Assembly (NCBI GenBank): GCA_015482705.2
Contig: JADMLA020000022.1
Span: 35,001-99,000 of the forward strand
DNA length: 64,000 bases
Reading direction: 5' to 3'
DNA from: Prosthecochloris sp.
GTDB taxonomy: Bacteria; Bacteroidota; Chlorobiia; Chlorobiales; Chlorobiaceae
In this document: in pieces, positions 34,684 through 43,987 of the stretch
How the letters are laid out: each line of letters starts with the position of its first letter
How positions within the stretch are numbered: the stretch's first letter is position 1
Program-made: the position numbers and the translations under genes
Notes under the pieces: model-generated
The model's input: the letters and a program-made list of their open reading frames with translations, nothing else
Told to the model about the DNA's origin: nothing
Databases searched by the model: none

Positions 34684-35745
34684 TTAGGCTATGAGCTTTT
34701 GCAGATCCTCGACGTAATTGCCAACCACAGCTTTTTTATCTGTGACGATGCCACGGATGTACTGGTTGGGGGTTACATCGAATGCATAGTTCAGCACAGG
34801 TGTGGAAGGTGTTGCAACCTGGGTTCCGAAAATTGTTCTGAGTTCATCGGCACTGCGTTCCTCGATTGGAATGTGTGAACCGTCTTCGATGGTTATGTCG
34901 ATAGTCGATACCGGTGCGGCAATGTAGTATGGAATGTTATGAGCCGCCGCGCTGACAGCATGGGCGAATGTCCCTATTTTATTGGCCGTATCACCGTTTG
35001 CCGCAATTCTGTCGGCTCCAACGATACCGAAATCAATCATACCTTTCTGCATGAGAAACGCTGAGGATGAATCCGAGATCGACAGGAACGGGATGTCTTC
35101 CTTTTCGAGTTCCCATGCGGTCAGGCGAAGTCCCTGGAGCAAAGGCCGGCTTTCTGCCGTGATTACTTTTTCAATCAGACCTTCTTTCCATGCCTGCTTG
35201 ATGACTCCCAGAGCTGTCCCTGAACCACCTGTGGCGAGTGTGCCTGTGTTGCAGTGTGTCAGGACGTTGAGTTTTCTGGTGTTGAGTGTTTCTGCAAGAT
35301 CCTGTCGAATGAGTTCCACACCGTATCGAGCCATGGAATCGCAATTGGCGATCTCGTCAGTATGTATTTTTCTTGCAGCAACAAGCATTTTCGCAAACAA
35401 CTCTTCAAGGGTGTCCGAAGTGAAGCTGGTGTCATAAACAGCTTTCATACATGCAGTTGCGAAAAAAAGATTCACAGCGGTTGGCCTCGACGCCTCGACG
35501 TCTTGAATGAGTTTTTCGAAGTAAACCGGAAATTCTTCCTTCGTTCCCTGATAACTGTTCAGGCCAAGCACCACGGTATAGCCTGCGACTATGCCGATGA
35601 GGGGGGCGCCTCGTACAGCGAGAGTTTTTATGGCTTCAATAGCGTCAAGATGGCTTTTTGTTCTGATATACTCTTCTTTCAATGGCAGAAATCGCTGGTC
35701 GAGGTAGCCGAGAGTATTGTTTTCGAAAGAAACTGCGTCGATCAT
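34684..35745 (-). CDS. mtnA: Methylthioribose-1-phosphate isomerase
   Basis: A 353-residue member of the eIF2B-like family. It converts 5-methylthioribose-1-phosphate to the ribulose form in methionine salvage. LTHCNTGTLATGGSGTALG contains the catalytic Cys, and FGIVGADRIAANGDTANKIGT contains the catalytic Asp. AVRGAPLIGI is also typical. The phosphorylase gene that could supply its substrate ends 20 bp upstream, and an aminotransferase lies before that. Later salvage genes (mtnB, C, D) are not in the window. Confidence 0.93.
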   Translation of the reverse strand: MIDAVSFENNTLGYLDQRFLPLKEEYIRTKSHLDAIEAIKTLAVRGAPLIGIVAGYTVVLGLNSYQGTKEEFPVYFEKLIQDVEASRPTAVNLFFATACMKAVYDTSFTSDTLEELFAKMLVAARKIHTDEIANCDSMARYGVELIRQDLAETLNTRKLNVLTHCNTGTLATGGSGTALGVIKQAWKEGLIEKVITAESRPLLQGLRLTAWELEKEDIPFLSISDSSSAFLMQKGMIDFGIVGADRIAANGDTANKIGTFAHAVSAAAHNIPYYIAAPVSTIDITIEDGSHIPIEERSADELRTIFGTQVATPSTPVLNYAFDVTPNQYIRGIVTDKKAVVGNYVEDLQKLIA

Positions 35746-35765
35746 TGTTATTGCGTATTTATAGG

Positions 35766-36587
35766 TTAAAGTCGTTCGACAACGTTCTTGAAAATGGTTG
35801 TCATTTTCGGTTCCGCTTCATTTGATACTTCAATGATTTCCTCGATGCTGACCGGTTGGAGGCTGTCGGGAAAACATTCATCGGTAATGATCGACATACC
35901 GAAAACCTCGGTTCCCTGGTGAACGGCGGCGATGACTTCCGGTACGGTTGACATGCCAACAACATCCGCACCTATGGTTCTGAGCATGCGATATTCTGCA
36001 CGGGTTTCGAGACAAGGACCTGAAAGAGCGACATAAACTCCTCGCTGAACCTTGATCTTGTTTTCAAGGGCGATCTGCTCTGCCAGATCGAGAATTTTAG
36101 GAGAGTATGGAGCGCACATATCGGGGAATCTCGGCCCGATTTCCTGATCGTTCGGTCCGATAAGAGGATTTGTTCCCAAAAGGTTGATATGATCATCGAT
36201 GAGCATGATATCGCCTTTGTTGAATGCTGGGTTGAGACCGCCGCAGGCGTTGGTGATGCCGAGGGTTTTGACACCGAGATGTTTCATGACTCTGATGGGG
36301 AACACGATCTGGTGCATCGAGTAGCCTTCGTAAAAGTGGAAACGACCCTGCATGGCGACTACCTTTTTTCCGGCAAGTGTTCCAAAGATAAGTTTGCCAT
36401 GATGGGTTTCAACTGTCGATATAGGGAAATAAGGGATATCTCCGTAATCAAGCGACAGTTCTACATCTATTTCTTTGGCCAGTGCGCCGAGACCGGTTCC
36501 CAAAACAATTCCGACAGGATATTCTTCACTGGTTTTCGAACGGATAAACGAAACAGCTTCCTGGATTTTGGCACGTTGTTCGATCAT
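35766..36587 (-). CDS. Trimeric purine nucleoside phosphorylase, probably methylthioadenosine/adenosine type
   Basis: A 273-residue PNP-family protein with LGTGLGALA, the phosphate site VETHHGKLIFG, VVAMQGRFHFYEGY, ITNACGGLNP and the base-binding Glu198 in LETRAEYRML. In 6-oxopurine PNPs the residue after FSLIT is Asn; here the segment reads MSIITDECF, so it is Asp236, as in MTA phosphorylase and the 6-aminopurine PNPs. Together with adjacent mtnA this points to phosphorolysis of methylthioadenosine to adenine and methylthioribose-1-phosphate. General PNP activity remains possible. Confidence 0.85.
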   Translation of the reverse strand: MIEQRAKIQEAVSFIRSKTSEEYPVGIVLGTGLGALAKEIDVELSLDYGDIPYFPISTVETHHGKLIFGTLAGKKVVAMQGRFHFYEGYSMHQIVFPIRVMKHLGVKTLGITNACGGLNPAFNKGDIMLIDDHINLLGTNPLIGPNDQEIGPRFPDMCAPYSPKILDLAEQIALENKIKVQRGVYVALSGPCLETRAEYRMLRTIGADVVGMSTVPEVIAAVHQGTEVFGMSIITDECFPDSLQPVSIEEIIEVSNEAEPKMTTIFKNVVERL

Positions 36588-36630
36588 GATAGATAGTTTG
36601 GTTTTATGGTAAAATGTTGGTGAAAAAAGG

Positions 36631-37848
36631 TTATTGATATTGTTTTATGAAATCGCCGAGGTCACTGTAGACTTTTTTCAGCGTTGAAACATCGGGCAAA
36701 AAAACAACCCTGAAAAATCCCTGTAAAGGGTCGGTTCCGAACCCGGAGCCATGCACGAAGAGAATTTGTTTTTCCTGTAGAAGCTTCAGTACGAATTCTT
36801 CATCGGAACGGAACGGAAGCATATCGAGATCGACTTTTCCCATAACGTAAAACGCTCCTTTCGGATTGTTACAGCTGATACCAGGGATTGCATTCAGCAT
36901 ATCGACTGTAACATCCCGTTGAGCGTACAAACGTCTCATAACGCATTCAATATAGTCCTTTCTCAGTTTCATGGCGGCTTTTATGGCATATTGCGGAGAC
37001 ATCGGGGCACAGAGTCTTGCATCTGCGAGTTTGATAAACGCGAAATGCACATCCGGAATAAGATGGCTGTTTGTAATTGCGAGCCATCCGATTCGCCATC
37101 CCGGCGCCATATAGTTTTTAGAAAGGCTGTCGATAGTGATTACCGCGACATCGCTCTCTGCCATCGAAGCAAGAGGAATGTGTTTTTCTTCATAGACAAG
37201 CTTGTGGTAGACTTCATCGGTAATGATAAGCAGGCGGTGTTTGCGGGCTATCGCGACCAACTTCCCGATCAGTTCAGGAGGATACAGTTCACCTGTCGGA
37301 TTGTTTGGATTGATAACGACGAGAATCTTGGTCCGAGGGGTTATCTTGCTTTCAATTTCCTCCGGATCAGGGTACCAGTTGTTCGCCGGATCGAGTTTAT
37401 ATTGAATTTCCCTGGCGTTCAGTTTGGCGATTATCGCGTTGTAGAGTGGATAACCGGGAGAAGGGCAAAGTACTTCGTCTCCAGGATTCAACATCGCAGT
37501 GCAGACAAGATCTGCAGCCTCTGATGCGCCGAAGGTTATGATGATGTTTTCAGGAGAGGTAGGAATGCCTCTTGAAAGAGCATCTTCAGCAATCGCTTCA
37601 ACCGCATCCTTTTTTCCGCAAGAAGGTGAATAGCCGTTATGTCCCTGCCTCAAAGCCAGTACCGTAGATTCTATGAGTTCTTCGGGTGGCTGAAAACCAT
37701 ACAGTATCGGGTCGCCTATATTCAGGTAGGTAACTGTTTTCCCTTGCTCTTCCTGGTCCCTGGCTTTACTGACAATGTTACGGATCGCATAATGATAATT
37801 CTGGACACGCTGCGCTGGAATAAAGACAGGTGAATTTGAATAAGGCAT
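36631..37848 (-). CDS. PLP-dependent class I/II aminotransferase (AlaA/AspB-like)
   Basis: A 405-residue fold-type I aminotransferase. It has YLNIGDPILYGF, the cofactor segments TFGASEAADLV, VINPNNPTGELY and TDEVYHKLVY, and the PLP lysine in IDSLSKNYMAPGWRIGW. These resemble the alanine/glutamate-pyruvate aminotransferases of bacteria. It is 43 bp ahead of the phosphorylase-mtnA pair on the same strand, so it could serve as the last step of methionine salvage (transamination of 2-oxo-4-methylthiobutyrate). That is an inference from position only. Confidence 0.85.
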   Translation of the reverse strand: MPYSNSPVFIPAQRVQNYHYAIRNIVSKARDQEEQGKTVTYLNIGDPILYGFQPPEELIESTVLALRQGHNGYSPSCGKKDAVEAIAEDALSRGIPTSPENIIITFGASEAADLVCTAMLNPGDEVLCPSPGYPLYNAIIAKLNAREIQYKLDPANNWYPDPEEIESKITPRTKILVVINPNNPTGELYPPELIGKLVAIARKHRLLIITDEVYHKLVYEEKHIPLASMAESDVAVITIDSLSKNYMAPGWRIGWLAITNSHLIPDVHFAFIKLADARLCAPMSPQYAIKAAMKLRKDYIECVMRRLYAQRDVTVDMLNAIPGISCNNPKGAFYVMGKVDLDMLPFRSDEEFVLKLLQEKQILFVHGSGFGTDPLQGFFRVVFLPDVSTLKKVYSDLGDFIKQYQ

Positions 37849-37991
37849 ATGGTAACAGAACCCAGACGTTTAAGAACTTCCGTTCGAAAGCAAAGATCTT
37901 GCAAAATAATCAATCTTACAATATAAAATCCTGAATCGATCGATTCAAATCGTGCCTGATAATAAGTGATCGTTACAGTGCAGGATTCACA

Positions 37992-38045
37992 TGCGGGAAA
38001 CAGTACCGTCCCGCAAAACGGATGTTTTGATCCTGCAGGGATCAA
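37992..38045. promoter_or_regulatory. Two adjacent hairpins upstream of the salvage operon
   Basis: Arms TGCGGGA/TCCCGCA (37992-38015, 10-nt loop) and TTGATCC/GGATCAA (38027-38045, 5-nt loop). They lie 145-200 bp before the aminotransferase start and 88 bp or more after yggS. They could be a terminator pair, a leader structure or an operator. They do not match a SAM riboswitch I know. Confidence 0.35.
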
Positions 38046-38132
38046 TTCGACAAGTCATTGTCGATGAGTATTCGTTTTCCCTTTCGGTAGAACTCTCCAG
38101 ACAGCAAGCCATCAAGCAGTTCAACAATTTTT

Positions 38133-38828
38133 TTATCGTTGCCGTGAACCGAAAATAGCGGTGCCAATGCGGATCATGGTTGCCCCTTCCTCTATGGCGA
38201 TGTCATAATCCTGACTCATACCCATGGAGAGTTCTGTGAGCAGGTCCGGCTCAGGAGAGGTTCTCCTGAGCTGTTCAAGCAGATCTGCCAACATGCGGAA
38301 TTCGTGTCGGGCTTTTTTTCTGTCAGGAGAGGCTATGGTCATGAGTCCTCTCAAACGAATGTTCGGTAGATTGAAAAAGTGAGCCGCCTCGGGAAGAAGT
38401 TCAGCAGGAGGCAAACCAAACTTGGAAACTTCTCCGGAAGTATTTATCTCGACGAGATAATCGACAATGACGTTTTTTCGCGTTGCCCGTTTTGAAAGTT
38501 CTTCGGCTGTCCCAAGTCTGTCGATGCTATGAACCAGAGATACTTTTCCGACAATTTCTTTAACCTTGTTAGACTGAAGGTGTCCTATAAAGTGCCAGTG
38601 CAACGGTAATTCCGAAAGCTGATCGGAGCTTTCTTTTGCAATGAATTCCTGGACATAACTCTCGCCGATATCCAACTGTCCTGCATCGTAGGCTTCTTTT
38701 ATGAGGGCTGCCGGCTTGGTTTTCGAGACAGCGATCAAACGGATTGCCGAAGGATTACGCCCGGATTTCTTACAAGCAGATCGGATTTCTTCATGTATCT
38801 GTTCGAGATTATGCGCTATGTTGTTCAA
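38133..38828 (-). CDS. YggS/PLPBP-family PLP homeostasis protein
   Basis: A 231-residue single-domain PLP protein. The PLP lysine is in LIAVSKTKP, and HWHFIGHLQSNKVK, LVEINTSGEVSKFGLP and LSMGMSQDYDIAIEEGATMIRIG are diagnostic. It has no known catalytic reaction and balances PLP and amino acid pools. It starts 11 bp after the cyclophilin stop, in a long minus-strand housekeeping run. Confidence 0.93.
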   Translation of the reverse strand: MNNIAHNLEQIHEEIRSACKKSGRNPSAIRLIAVSKTKPAALIKEAYDAGQLDIGESYVQEFIAKESSDQLSELPLHWHFIGHLQSNKVKEIVGKVSLVHSIDRLGTAEELSKRATRKNVIVDYLVEINTSGEVSKFGLPPAELLPEAAHFFNLPNIRLRGLMTIASPDRKKARHEFRMLADLLEQLRRTSPEPDLLTELSMGMSQDYDIAIEEGATMIRIGTAIFGSRQR

Positions 38829-38839
38829 TGTATTCTCGA

Positions 38840-39334
38840 TTATGCAGGATCATTGATTATCTCAATGGTCTCGATGGTTACAGGATCCAGAGGATTGTCG
38901 TTGAAATCTTTTTCAACAACTGCGATGTTGTCAACAACATCGATCCCCTCGACTACAGTGCCGAATACGGTATATTCCCCATCAAGAAAAGCATTGTCAG
39001 CCTGATTGATATAAAACTGACTGCCGGAAGACGCTTTTTGCGGGTTGTTGTCTCTTGCTGCAGCAAGGGTTCCCTTGACATTCGGGTGTTTGATTTCTGC
39101 CGGGATGCGGTAGTCAGGGCCGCCAGTGCCATGCAGCATACGGTTGTCATCGTTTCGTGACAAAGGGTCACCGGTTTGGATCATGAAACCTTCAATAACG
39201 CGATGAAAGCGAATACCGTCATAGTAGTTTTCACTGACGAGTTTTTCAAAGTTTTGTTTATGCTGAGGGGTATCATCGAACAATGATACGGTGATATCGC
39301 CGAAGTTGGTTTTAATCTTGTACTTGGTCCTCAT
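38840..39334 (-). CDS. Cyclophilin-type peptidyl-prolyl isomerase
   Basis: A 164-residue cytoplasmic cyclophilin with no signal peptide. The active-site block FHRVIEGFMIQTGDP holds the catalytic Arg, followed by the core segments SGSQFYINQAD and AFLDGEYTVFGTVVEG. It catalyses cis-trans isomerisation of prolyl bonds. The aromatic position often Trp in cyclosporin-sensitive forms is not conserved (Phe, in AFLDG). It lies between a TPR protein and yggS. Confidence 0.92.
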   Translation of the reverse strand: MRTKYKIKTNFGDITVSLFDDTPQHKQNFEKLVSENYYDGIRFHRVIEGFMIQTGDPLSRNDDNRMLHGTGGPDYRIPAEIKHPNVKGTLAAARDNNPQKASSGSQFYINQADNAFLDGEYTVFGTVVEGIDVVDNIAVVEKDFNDNPLDPVTIETIEIINDPA

Positions 39335-39390
39335 TGTGACTGCTGTTAGTGTGGAGTTGTCGAAGAGAAAAAATAGAGATTTCTTTTGCT

Positions 39391-40101
39391 CTATAGATCT
39401 ACGTTTCCGGTTTTTCCGGCAATTGCCAGCAGGGACTCCTGTACTTTTGCCGTTGCGGTGAAACCGGGATATTTTCTGATGATCCGTTTATAGAGATCGA
39501 CAGCCATGTCTCTGTTGTTCAGCAAAAGATAGGTGTCTGCCGCATCTGAAAGGTACGATGCTTTCAATGCATGGTTTAGAGCTGTTTCCGATGCTTTTTC
39601 AAATGCTGCAGCTGCTTCGGAATAAGCCTTTTTATGAAGAAGGCTGGCGGCTTCACCTGCTTTCGCGGAAGCTGCCAGGTCACGGTTTTTCCCTGTATAG
39701 GTCCGATAGTATGTCATGGCGGAATCTGCCTCCTGTAGAGCCAGAAAGCTGTCTCCGATCAGCACTTTTGCATGGTTTCCACTCGGCGTCGATCCGTATT
39801 CCCGGATGATTTTCCGCAGACCGGTCATGGTGCTGTCTCCGTCAACGGCTTGCTGCCAGTTTCCGTTATCGACATGTGACTCGACTTGTGAAAGTAGGCG
39901 ATAGGCGGCAATTTCGTCTGAATTGCGTTGTTGCTGATAGAAAAAAAGGCCCCCGGCAATCACGATGACACCCAGAGTCGCCCCGATTATCAGGTTTTTA
40001 TTGAAGATAAAAAATTCAAGTAGACGATCAGCCTTTTCGGCATGGTCGTCGGTTTCAATTGGCGGTATCTGTCCTTCCGGTCTTTGCTCTGACTGTACCA
40101 T
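39391..40101 (-). CDS. Membrane-anchored TPR protein (YfgM-like)
   Basis: A 236-residue protein with a cytoplasmic N-terminus, one membrane segment (about residues 34-54: NKNLIIGATLGVIVIAGGLF) and a periplasmic domain of TPR repeats (about 65-230) ending in the clear unit YLLLNNRDMAVDLYKRIIRKYP. The layout matches YfgM/BamD-related periplasmic chaperone adaptors. It is next to a peptidyl-prolyl isomerase gene, but that isomerase is cytoplasmic. Function is not assigned beyond a protein-interaction role. Confidence 0.72.
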   Translation of the reverse strand: MVQSEQRPEGQIPPIETDDHAEKADRLLEFFIFNKNLIIGATLGVIVIAGGLFFYQQQRNSDEIAAYRLLSQVESHVDNGNWQQAVDGDSTMTGLRKIIREYGSTPSGNHAKVLIGDSFLALQEADSAMTYYRTYTGKNRDLAASAKAGEAASLLHKKAYSEAAAAFEKASETALNHALKASYLSDAADTYLLLNNRDMAVDLYKRIIRKYPGFTATAKVQESLLAIAGKTGNVDL

Positions 40102-40180
40102 ATCACGTGTCGTTGTTTTAACCTGCTAAACGATAAGTCCCGGTCACCAACCTAAGCAAGTCTTTGCGTATTTCAAAGTT

Positions 40181-40984
40181 TCATCTGTCTCTTTTTTCCT
40201 CAAATTTCTTTGTTGCTGTGGGTATGGCGAACAGGTTCATTGCTGTGCGTTTTATTGTTTCAGCCGTTGTTTCGAGAGGAAGCTCTTTGATCTCTGCAAT
40301 CATTTTTGTTACGAGCCCAACATAAGAAGGTTCGTTGCGTTTTCCCCTGAAAGGAACGGGCGAAAGCCATGGGGCATCTGTCTCTGTTAGAAGGTCTCCT
40401 GTATCAAGAGCCTTTACGACGGTGGGAAGCGTCGATTTTTTATAGGTAAGGGTGCCGGGGATGGATATCTTGAATCCAAGCCCGATGCATTCACGGGCAA
40501 TTTCGGTATTGCCTGAAAAACAGTGCATGATGCCTCGGAGGTTCGAAGCTTTTTCCTCCCCGAGTATGTTCAGGGTATCTTGCCAGGCATCTCTGCTATG
40601 AATTACAACAGGTAAATCAAGCATTTTCGCCATCCTGAGCATTGTACGGAATGCGGCTTTTTGCTGTTCAGGGTCGTATTCATCATAGTGATAATCAAGG
40701 CCTATTTCACCAATGCCTACTACCTTCGGTGAAGCGGCAAGCGTTTCGAGTTCACTGAACGTTGTTTCGGTTACGATGCCGGTGATATCGTGCGGATGCA
40801 GTCCAACCGTCGAGTAGATGAAACTGTTACGGGCAGCCAGTTCGATCGAGCGTTGACTTGTCACGGCATCGGTGCCGGGATCTATAAGCAAGGATACTTG
40901 TTGTTCCTTCAACCTTTTAATGACCGCATCCCGATCGTTGTCGAAATCGGGAAAGGACAGGTGGCAGTGGACATCTACGAACAT
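40181..40984 (-). CDS. TatD family metal-dependent hydrolase
   Basis: A 267-residue TIM-barrel nuclease. Metal ligands are visible in DVHCHLSFPDF, GIGEIGLDYHYD, VIHSRDAW, IMHCFSGN and LTETDAPWLSP. TatD enzymes act as 3'-5' exonucleases in DNA repair and RNA quality control. It begins 8 bp after the lspA stop on the same strand. Confidence 0.93.
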   Translation of the reverse strand: MFVDVHCHLSFPDFDNDRDAVIKRLKEQQVSLLIDPGTDAVTSQRSIELAARNSFIYSTVGLHPHDITGIVTETTFSELETLAASPKVVGIGEIGLDYHYDEYDPEQQKAAFRTMLRMAKMLDLPVVIHSRDAWQDTLNILGEEKASNLRGIMHCFSGNTEIARECIGLGFKISIPGTLTYKKSTLPTVVKALDTGDLLTETDAPWLSPVPFRGKRNEPSYVGLVTKMIAEIKELPLETTAETIKRTAMNLFAIPTATKKFEEKRDR

Positions 40985-40991
40985 GGTTCAT

Positions 40992-41471
40992 TCATTGGTT
41001 GAAAATACGGTTGTACAGAAACAAAAGAAGACAGGCTCCGATGGTAATTGCGGAGTCGGCGATGTTGAAAACAGGCCATAGTGATACCCAGGATCCGAAG
41101 AGATATCCTTGATAAATATCCACATGAATGAAGTCGACTACTCTGCCTACTGTCGCACGATCGATAAGGTTGCCTATACCGCCACCTAGAATAAGTCCGA
41201 AAGTCACAAAAAAAGAGGGTTTGCGATTTTTCGACAAAACGACATAAACGAGCAATGCCGCAAGGATAAGTGTGGTAATGGTGATAAGCACCGCCTGTGA
41301 ACCAAGAGATACGCCGAACGCTATGCCTGAATTTTCCGTGTAGGTCAGCTTCAGCCAGTTGGCGATGAGTGTGATGCTGCCCTCGTTCTGCATCAGATAA
41401 TCGACAGCAAGTTTTTTTGTGAACTGGTCGAGAGCGACAACCAGAATCGCAATCAAGAAAAACAATAACAT
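40992..41471 (-). CDS. lspA: Prolipoprotein signal peptidase II
   Basis: From the ATG at 41471 the protein has 159 residues, the normal length. A frame extending to 41660 overlaps aroE and adds residues with no membrane or family character. Four hydrophobic segments are present. The catalytic Asp pair is in GGGIGNLIDR and VFNIADSAITIG. TYTENSGIAFG is also typical. It cleaves lipoprotein signal peptides in the cytoplasmic membrane and is the target of globomycin. Confidence 0.93.
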   Translation of the reverse strand: MLLFFLIAILVVALDQFTKKLAVDYLMQNEGSITLIANWLKLTYTENSGIAFGVSLGSQAVLITITTLILAALLVYVVLSKNRKPSFFVTFGLILGGGIGNLIDRATVGRVVDFIHVDIYQGYLFGSWVSLWPVFNIADSAITIGACLLLFLYNRIFNQ

Positions 41472-41547
41472 GATTTGTGCAGGTAAGGTATTATCAAAAA
41501 GAATAGAGGATGGTATTCGAAATATGGTCGTAGGTATGACATGTTTT

Positions 41548-42429
41548 TCAAGAAAGCCGGCTATCTTCTGCGAGCATTTTCCGAAGACTCTCTTTGACCG
41601 AAGCTGCCGGCATTTGTTTGCCGGTCCAGATCTCGAACGACCGTGAAGCCTGGGCGACAAGCATCTCGATTCCGGGGATGGTCACTGCACCTGCATGAGA
41701 AGCCATTTGCAACAGCCGGGTGTCTATGGGATTGTAGACCATATCGAAAATAATCTGATTCTCGTGAATTGCTCCCGTACCATCAGGGATGATGCTGTTG
41801 TCATGTTCCGAGTTCAGCCCCTTCGTGCCGATTGGAGTCGCATTGATCAAAAGCTTACAGTGACCGATCGCCGGATAGTCATCGAATGGGTGGATTGAGA
41901 ATGGTATCGGCGGAACCTTGTTCAGGAAATGATGACAAAGCGCCTTGCCTTTTTCCCTGTTTCTTGAAAACAGGCGGATGACCGAAGGATTGAAATTGCC
42001 GCTTAGTGCCTCAACAGCGGCCATGGCAGCGCCGCCATTACCGAAAATCCCTACAGGCTGTCCTATTATCATGGATTTGTATGGCTCGAGAGGTGTAGCG
42101 ATTCCCGCAATATCCGTATTATACCCTACAAGATTTCCTTTGTCATTGACGATGGTATTGACTGCGCCTACTGTTCGTGCTTCGGGAGAGAGTTTGTCCA
42201 TACAGGCAACAACATCTTGTTTGTACGGGATCGTGACATTGAAACCTGCTATACCGAGTACTTTCGCTCCTTCAAGTGCAGAGGGGATCTGTTCAGGTGA
42301 CGGAATATTGAAAATCGTATAATGATAAGGCAGCTGCAGGATTTCCGCAGCTACATTATGAATAAACGGCGAATAGGAATAATCGACGTTTCTGCCGATC
42401 AGGCCAAGAATTTTTTTTGCGCTGTACAT
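41548..42429 (-). CDS. aroE: Shikimate dehydrogenase
   Basis: A 293-residue NADPH-dependent enzyme of aromatic amino acid synthesis. The substrate motif SYSPFIHN is near the N-terminus, and the catalytic Lys-Asp pair is in FNVTIPYKQDVV and GYNTDIAG. The nucleotide-binding loop is FGNGGAAMAAVEAL. The late IFDMVYNPIDTRLL is typical. It lies between a large TPR gene and lspA on the same strand. Confidence 0.94.
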   Translation of the reverse strand: MYSAKKILGLIGRNVDYSYSPFIHNVAAEILQLPYHYTIFNIPSPEQIPSALEGAKVLGIAGFNVTIPYKQDVVACMDKLSPEARTVGAVNTIVNDKGNLVGYNTDIAGIATPLEPYKSMIIGQPVGIFGNGGAAMAAVEALSGNFNPSVIRLFSRNREKGKALCHHFLNKVPPIPFSIHPFDDYPAIGHCKLLINATPIGTKGLNSEHDNSIIPDGTGAIHENQIIFDMVYNPIDTRLLQMASHAGAVTIPGIEMLVAQASRSFEIWTGKQMPAASVKESLRKMLAEDSRLS

Positions 42430-42447
42430 ACAGTCAGGTACCGATGC

Positions 42448-43848
42448 TCAAATTATGCCAAGTATTTTGCGAATGGAGTCCTGATTGTACAGCTCAGGAA
42501 AAGTGCTTTTGAAAAGTTGTTTTTTCCCTGGATCGATGGTGAACGCTTTTGTCAATGCACTGATGGTACTTTTTTTATCACCAAGAGCGAAATAGGTTGC
42601 AGCTATTTCAAAATGTGCTTCAGCAGATTGAGGTTGAAGTTGCAATGATTTTTCAAGTGCATTTATGGATTCAGTATACAACGATGCTTCTCGAAGAACA
42701 AGGGCGTAATCAACCCATATTTGCGGTGATTCAGCTTCCAGCTCAAGGATTTTCTCATACGTTTGAATCGAAAAATCAAGCTGCTCCATATTATAATAGG
42801 TCTCGGCTTTCAGCAAAAGAAAATCGACCGATCCAGGAATATACTCGAGCGCATGATTGATGGATTGCAACGCCTTGTCGTAAGCTTTATCGGCCTCATA
42901 ACAACAGGCGAGAGCAAACCATGCGTCGGCAAAATCCGGCTTCAGTTCTATACAGCGTGAGTAATGGGAGATAGCGCTGTCGTATTCTTCAAGTTCTTCG
43001 TAAGCGATTCCGAGGTTGTAGAGCGCATTGATGTCGTCGGGTTCGAACTCGATTGTTTTAAGGTAACTCTCAGCAGCTTCTTCTATTTTACCTGTTATCG
43101 CCAGCACGTTTGCCCGATTATACCATGCGGAACTGAAATCATCCGCGATGGCTATTGCCATATCGTAACAATCGAGAGCCTCGTCGTATTTTTTTAGTTT
43201 ACTGAGGACAAGTCCCTTGTTATACCAGGCATTGACGTTATATGGGTCCTGATCGATGGTTTTCTGATAACAGACAGAGCTTTCCTCCATTTTTCCAAGG
43301 ACATCCTTGCAGAAGGCCAGTTCATACCAGGCTTCGGAAAAATCAGGTTCAAGTTCAAGGCATTTTTCCAGGTATGTTTCTGACTCTGTGTAACGTTCCA
43401 GTTTTTGTAAAATCAAACCGCGGTAAAAATACAGCTCTTTTTCCAGAGACGAGTCGAAAAAAATTGAATCGAGTTTCTCGAGAGCTGCCTGGTAATCGGC
43501 AGTATTGAAATGTGCAAGAGCGAGGTTCAGCATCATTTCACTATCCGCTGGACTGAGCAGGGCAGCTTTGGCGAACGCTGTCTTTGCATCATCAAAAAAA
43601 CCGTTTACCGTCAAACAGTTTCCTAAATGAAACCATGATTCGGCATTATAGGAAGCGATTTCGGCCAAATGACGGGCGACAGTCAGTGCGTCCTGATGTT
43701 TTCCCTCATCATTGAACTGATTGATTATCTCAATCAGTTGCTCACTATCGTATATGGATGATAAATCGAGATCGTCAAGTTGAACTTTTCCGAAAGAACC
43801 ATTCGTGTCGTAATTGCCGCCTTCATCAAAGAAGTCAAGGAAGCTCAT
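42448..43848 (-). CDS. TPR-repeat protein (466 aa)
   Basis: A soluble acidic protein made almost wholly of tetratricopeptide repeats from about residue 35 to 440, roughly twelve units. The best are SAWYNRANVLAITGKIEEAAESYLKTIEFEPD and INALYNLGIAYEELEEYDSAISHYSRCIELKPD, each with the W/Y-G-Y-A-P pattern. There is no signal peptide, membrane segment or enzyme domain. It is a protein-protein interaction scaffold of unknown partner. It is 18 bp upstream of aroE and on the same strand as uvrC. Confidence 0.8.
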   Translation of the reverse strand: MSFLDFFDEGGNYDTNGSFGKVQLDDLDLSSIYDSEQLIEIINQFNDEGKHQDALTVARHLAEIASYNAESWFHLGNCLTVNGFFDDAKTAFAKAALLSPADSEMMLNLALAHFNTADYQAALEKLDSIFFDSSLEKELYFYRGLILQKLERYTESETYLEKCLELEPDFSEAWYELAFCKDVLGKMEESSVCYQKTIDQDPYNVNAWYNKGLVLSKLKKYDEALDCYDMAIAIADDFSSAWYNRANVLAITGKIEEAAESYLKTIEFEPDDINALYNLGIAYEELEEYDSAISHYSRCIELKPDFADAWFALACCYEADKAYDKALQSINHALEYIPGSVDFLLLKAETYYNMEQLDFSIQTYEKILELEAESPQIWVDYALVLREASLYTESINALEKSLQLQPQSAEAHFEIAATYFALGDKKSTISALTKAFTIDPGKKQLFKSTFPELYNQDSIRKILGII

Positions 43849-43987
43849 AGATGTGGAGTATATTTTCTTCTTCGTTACCCTCTACTACATGTCAAAATAA
43901 ATATACGAGATTTTTTGCAAAAAGAGAGCTTCACAGAAAACCCTGCCAAACAATCCTTCTGTCGCTCGGCGGTGTGCCGTATTGCCG

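Noticed and set aside
38042..38167. 41-codon minus-strand frame overlapping the end of yggS
   Set aside because: It starts only with TTG, has no ribosome-binding site and no known family. YggS already has normal length, so a frameshifted tail is not needed.
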